Position numbers and translations under genes: made by a program | Shown: positions 5,242-6,595 of the stretch, in pieces | How the letters are laid out: every line of letters starts with the position of its first letter | Position numbering within the stretch: position 1 is the stretch's first letter | Assembly (NCBI GenBank): GCA_003567055.1 | Contig: PXAW01000206.1 | Span: 1-6,595 of the forward strand | DNA length: 6,595 nt | Origin: Hyphomicrobiales bacterium | GTDB lineage: Bacteria; Pseudomonadota; Alphaproteobacteria; Rhizobiales; Beijerinckiaceae | Reading direction: 5' to 3' | The notes under the pieces: model-generated | Database searches by the model: none | Told to the model about the DNA's origin: nothing | What the model saw: the letters and a program-made list of their open reading frames with translations, nothing else

Positions 5242-5648
5242 GCGGTCCCATACTCGCCTTGCGTCAGGCCGTCCTGGCGCGCCTCACCGAGGATGGCGAC
5301 CTTGCCCAGGCCATGGGTGGCACGGTGCATCTCTATGATGAGCCGCCGCGCGCAGCGCCCGCGATCTATGCGGTGTTCGGCGATGCGCGGGTGCGTGACT
5401 GGCCGGGTGATCTGCAGGAGGCGCATGAGCATGATCTGCGCATCATCGTCTGGGCGCGCCCCGGTTCGCGGGCGAGCGCGCTCATTGCCGCTGACCACAT
5501 GGCGGAGGCGCTGCACGACGCGCCGCTGACGCTGACCGATCACCGGCTGATCAATCTGCGCGTCGTCTCATGCGAGATCGGGCGCGACGACCGCTCGGGG
5601 CTGGGGCGGGCGGAGCTGCGGCTGCGGGCGGTCACCGAGCGCCTGTGA
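5238..5648 (+). CDS. DUF3168 tail completion / tail terminator protein (GTA g8 position)
   Basis: A 136-residue member of the DUF3168 family (gp17-like tail completion proteins). These form the ring that caps the head-proximal end of the tail tube and stops its growth. Visible signatures are ALRQAVLARLTEDGDLAQAMGGTVHLYDEPP at the N-terminus, PAIYAVFGDARVRDW, then HEHDLRIIVWARPGSRASA and the closing LINLRVVSCEIGRDDRSGLGRAELRLRAVTE. GGAGGAGG at 5223-5230 sits seven bases before the ATG at 5238; the in-frame upstream start at 5214 is rejected because it lies inside the previous gene without such a site. Length is normal. Confidence 0.88.
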   Translation: MSGPILALRQAVLARLTEDGDLAQAMGGTVHLYDEPPRAAPAIYAVFGDARVRDWPGDLQEAHEHDLRIIVWARPGSRASALIAADHMAEALHDAPLTLTDHRLINLRVVSCEIGRDDRSGLGRAELRLRAVTERL

Positions 5649-5682
5649 GCGCGATACGCAATGGATTTCAGGGAGACACGGG

Positions 5683-6090
5683 ATGGCAGCACAGAAAGGC
5701 AAGGATCTTCTGGTGAAGATCGCGGATGGCGGCGGTTTCGCCACGGTGGCGGGTTTGCGCGCGCGGCAGATCAGTTTCAACGCCGAGCCCGTCGACGTCA
5801 CCCATGCGGATTCCGCCGGACGCTGGCGGGAATTGCTCGCGGGAGCTGGCATGCGCCGGGCCTCGATCGCGGGATCAGGGGTGTTTCGCGATGCGCAATC
5901 GGATGCGCTGATGCGGGCGCTGTTCTTCGATGGCGGGATCGGTGATTTCGAGATCGTGATCCCCGATTTCGGCGTGATCACCGGCGCCTTCCAGATCGTC
6001 GCGCTGGAATATCGCGGCGATCACGCGGGCGAGGTGACCTTCGACATGGCGCTCGAATCGGCGGGCGCGCTGGCATTCCAGGCAGCATGA
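5683..6090 (+). CDS. Major tail protein, TP901-1-type (GTA g9 position)
   Basis: A 135-residue tail tube protein of the TP901-1 major tail protein group, which stacks into rings to make the tail tube. The N-terminal pattern MAAQKGKDLLVKI is typical, followed by TVAGLRARQISFNAEPVDVTHADSAGRWRELL. The middle has GVFRDAQSDALMRALFF and the end IPDFGVITGAFQIVALEYRGDH with EVTFDMALESAGALAF. The start has GGGAG at 5671-5675, seven bases upstream. An ATG at 5661 is in another frame and not used. The gene stands 34 bases after DUF3168 and 10 bases before the gp10-like gene, so one transcript is likely. Confidence 0.9.
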   Translation: MAAQKGKDLLVKIADGGGFATVAGLRARQISFNAEPVDVTHADSAGRWRELLAGAGMRRASIAGSGVFRDAQSDALMRALFFDGGIGDFEIVIPDFGVITGAFQIVALEYRGDHAGEVTFDMALESAGALAFQAA

Positions 6091-6100
6091 GGAGGCGGAT

Positions 6101-6595
6101 ATGGTCAATCGCAGACGCGGTGAGACGGAACTCGTGCTCGGGGAGCAGCGCTATCGGCTATGCCTGACGCTCGGCGCGCTGGCCGAGCTCGAAGCGGCAT
6201 TCGGGGTCGATGACCTGGCAAGCCTCGCCGAGCGCTTCAATACCGGGCGGCTGGCGGCGGGGGATGTGATCACCATGCTGACCTGCGCCCTGCGCGGGGG
6301 CGGTCACGAGATGAGTGAGGGAGAGGTCGCGGCGCTGCACGGGCCGGACGGGGTCGGCCCGCTGGTCGAGGGCGCCCTCGCGGCGCTCGAGGCGGCTTTC
6401 GGGGTCGATGACCTGGCAAGCCTCGCCGAGCGCTTCAATACCGGGCGGCTGGCGGCGCAGGACGTGATCACCATACTGACCTGCGCCCTGCGCGGTGGCG
6501 GTCACGAGATGCGTGAGGCGGAGGTCGCGGCGCTGCACGGGCCGGACGGGGTCGGCCCGCTGGTCGAGGGCGCCCTCGCGGCGCTGGAGGCGGCC
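6101..6595 (+). CDS. GTA gp10-like tail protein with internal tandem duplication (partial, 3' end outside)
   Basis: An open frame from the ATG at 6101 (GGAGG at 6091-6095) runs to the window edge without a stop, giving 165 residues so far. The N-terminal part (ETELVLGEQRYRLCLTLGALAELEAAFG) and the following DDLASLAERFNTGRLAAGDVITML...GGGHEMSEGEVAALHG match the GTA gp10 family (Pfam names it a tail tube/tail chaperone protein). Its usual place is after the major tail protein and before the tape measure. Family members are usually a little over 100 residues, so this one is already too long. The reason is visible: residues 34-99 and 100-165 are two copies of a 66-residue unit with only four differences (Gly to Gln, Met to Ile, Ser to Arg, Gly to Ala). 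Whether the frame ends normally or continues into a third copy cannot be seen. Confidence 0.85.
   Translation, partial: MVNRRRGETELVLGEQRYRLCLTLGALAELEAAFGVDDLASLAERFNTGRLAAGDVITMLTCALRGGGHEMSEGEVAALHGPDGVGPLVEGALAALEAAFGVDDLASLAERFNTGRLAAQDVITILTCALRGGGHEMREAEVAALHGPDGVGPLVEGALAALEAA
6200..6397 (+). repeat. 198-bp tandem repeat, copy 1
   Basis: First copy of a 198-bp direct repeat inside the gp10-like gene, exactly 66 codons. It differs from copy 2 at 10 positions by my count, about 95% identity. The first 60 bases and a 65-base block near the 3' end are identical; eight of the ten differences fall between these blocks. Confidence 0.97.
6398..6595 (+). repeat. 198-bp tandem repeat, copy 2 (reaches window end)
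   Basis: Second copy, directly adjoining the first with no spacer and in the same reading frame. The window ends exactly as the unit ends, so a third copy or the normal C-terminus may follow. Confidence 0.97.

Noticed and set aside
4572..5543. Minus-strand frames of over 300 codons across the connector, adaptor and DUF3168 genes
   Set aside because: They are antisense to genes with clear family motifs and good start signals, and their translations are Arg/Ala-rich without domains.
6158..6538. Minus-strand frame with two internal repeats
   Set aside because: It is the reverse reading of the duplicated gp10-like gene; its repeats follow from the plus-strand duplication.
6200..6595. CRISPR array or minisatellite
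   Set aside because: There are only two 198-bp units, adjoining, without spacers and coding in frame; this is an intragenic duplication.

Overview
The window is a GC-rich stretch of head and tail morphogenesis genes. Their order matches the gene transfer agent (GTA) clusters of Alphaproteobacteria: portal (end only), small GTA head-formation-like protein, a small basic protein, HK97 prohead protease, HK97 major capsid protein, then (after an interruption) phiE125 gp8/gp6-type head-tail connector, head closure adaptor, DUF3168 tail completion protein, TP901-1-type major tail protein and the start of a GTA gp10-like protein. This order, the g3.5-like gene and the even, host-like composition suggest a resident GTA or GTA-like element of an alphaproteobacterium rather than a young prophage. 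The species cannot be named, and a degenerate or true prophage cannot be excluded from this window alone.

Layout: 3-1310 (+) is a tight block in which portal, g3.5-like gene, small basic ORF and prohead protease are joined by three successive ATGA stop/start overlaps. A terminator-like hairpin with a T run overlaps the protease stop (1296-1323), before the capsid gene (1342-2601, +). At 2644-4299 two secreted chymotrypsin-fold (S1) serine proteases lie on the minus strand, exactly between capsid (g5 position) and connector (g6 position). They are collinear tandem paralogues with signal peptides. From 4331 to the window end the plus-strand genes resume with g6-, g7-, g8-, g9- and g10-like genes, each with a good Shine-Dalgarno sequence.

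The structural genes would together build an HK97-fold capsid (portal, protease, capsid), its connector and stopper (g6, g7), the tail terminator (g8) and the tail tube (g9, g10). The two proteases have no place in the known assembly pathway. Their inverted orientation, export signals and clean boundaries resemble a moron-like or host cargo cassette. If the cluster is transcribed from one upstream promoter, the GTA message must run antisense through both protease genes.

The second notable feature is an in-frame tandem duplication of 198 bp (66 codons) inside the gp10-like gene, running to the window edge. The two copies are about 95% identical, and the junction falls at a short motif (GALAxLEAA) present near both ends of the unit.
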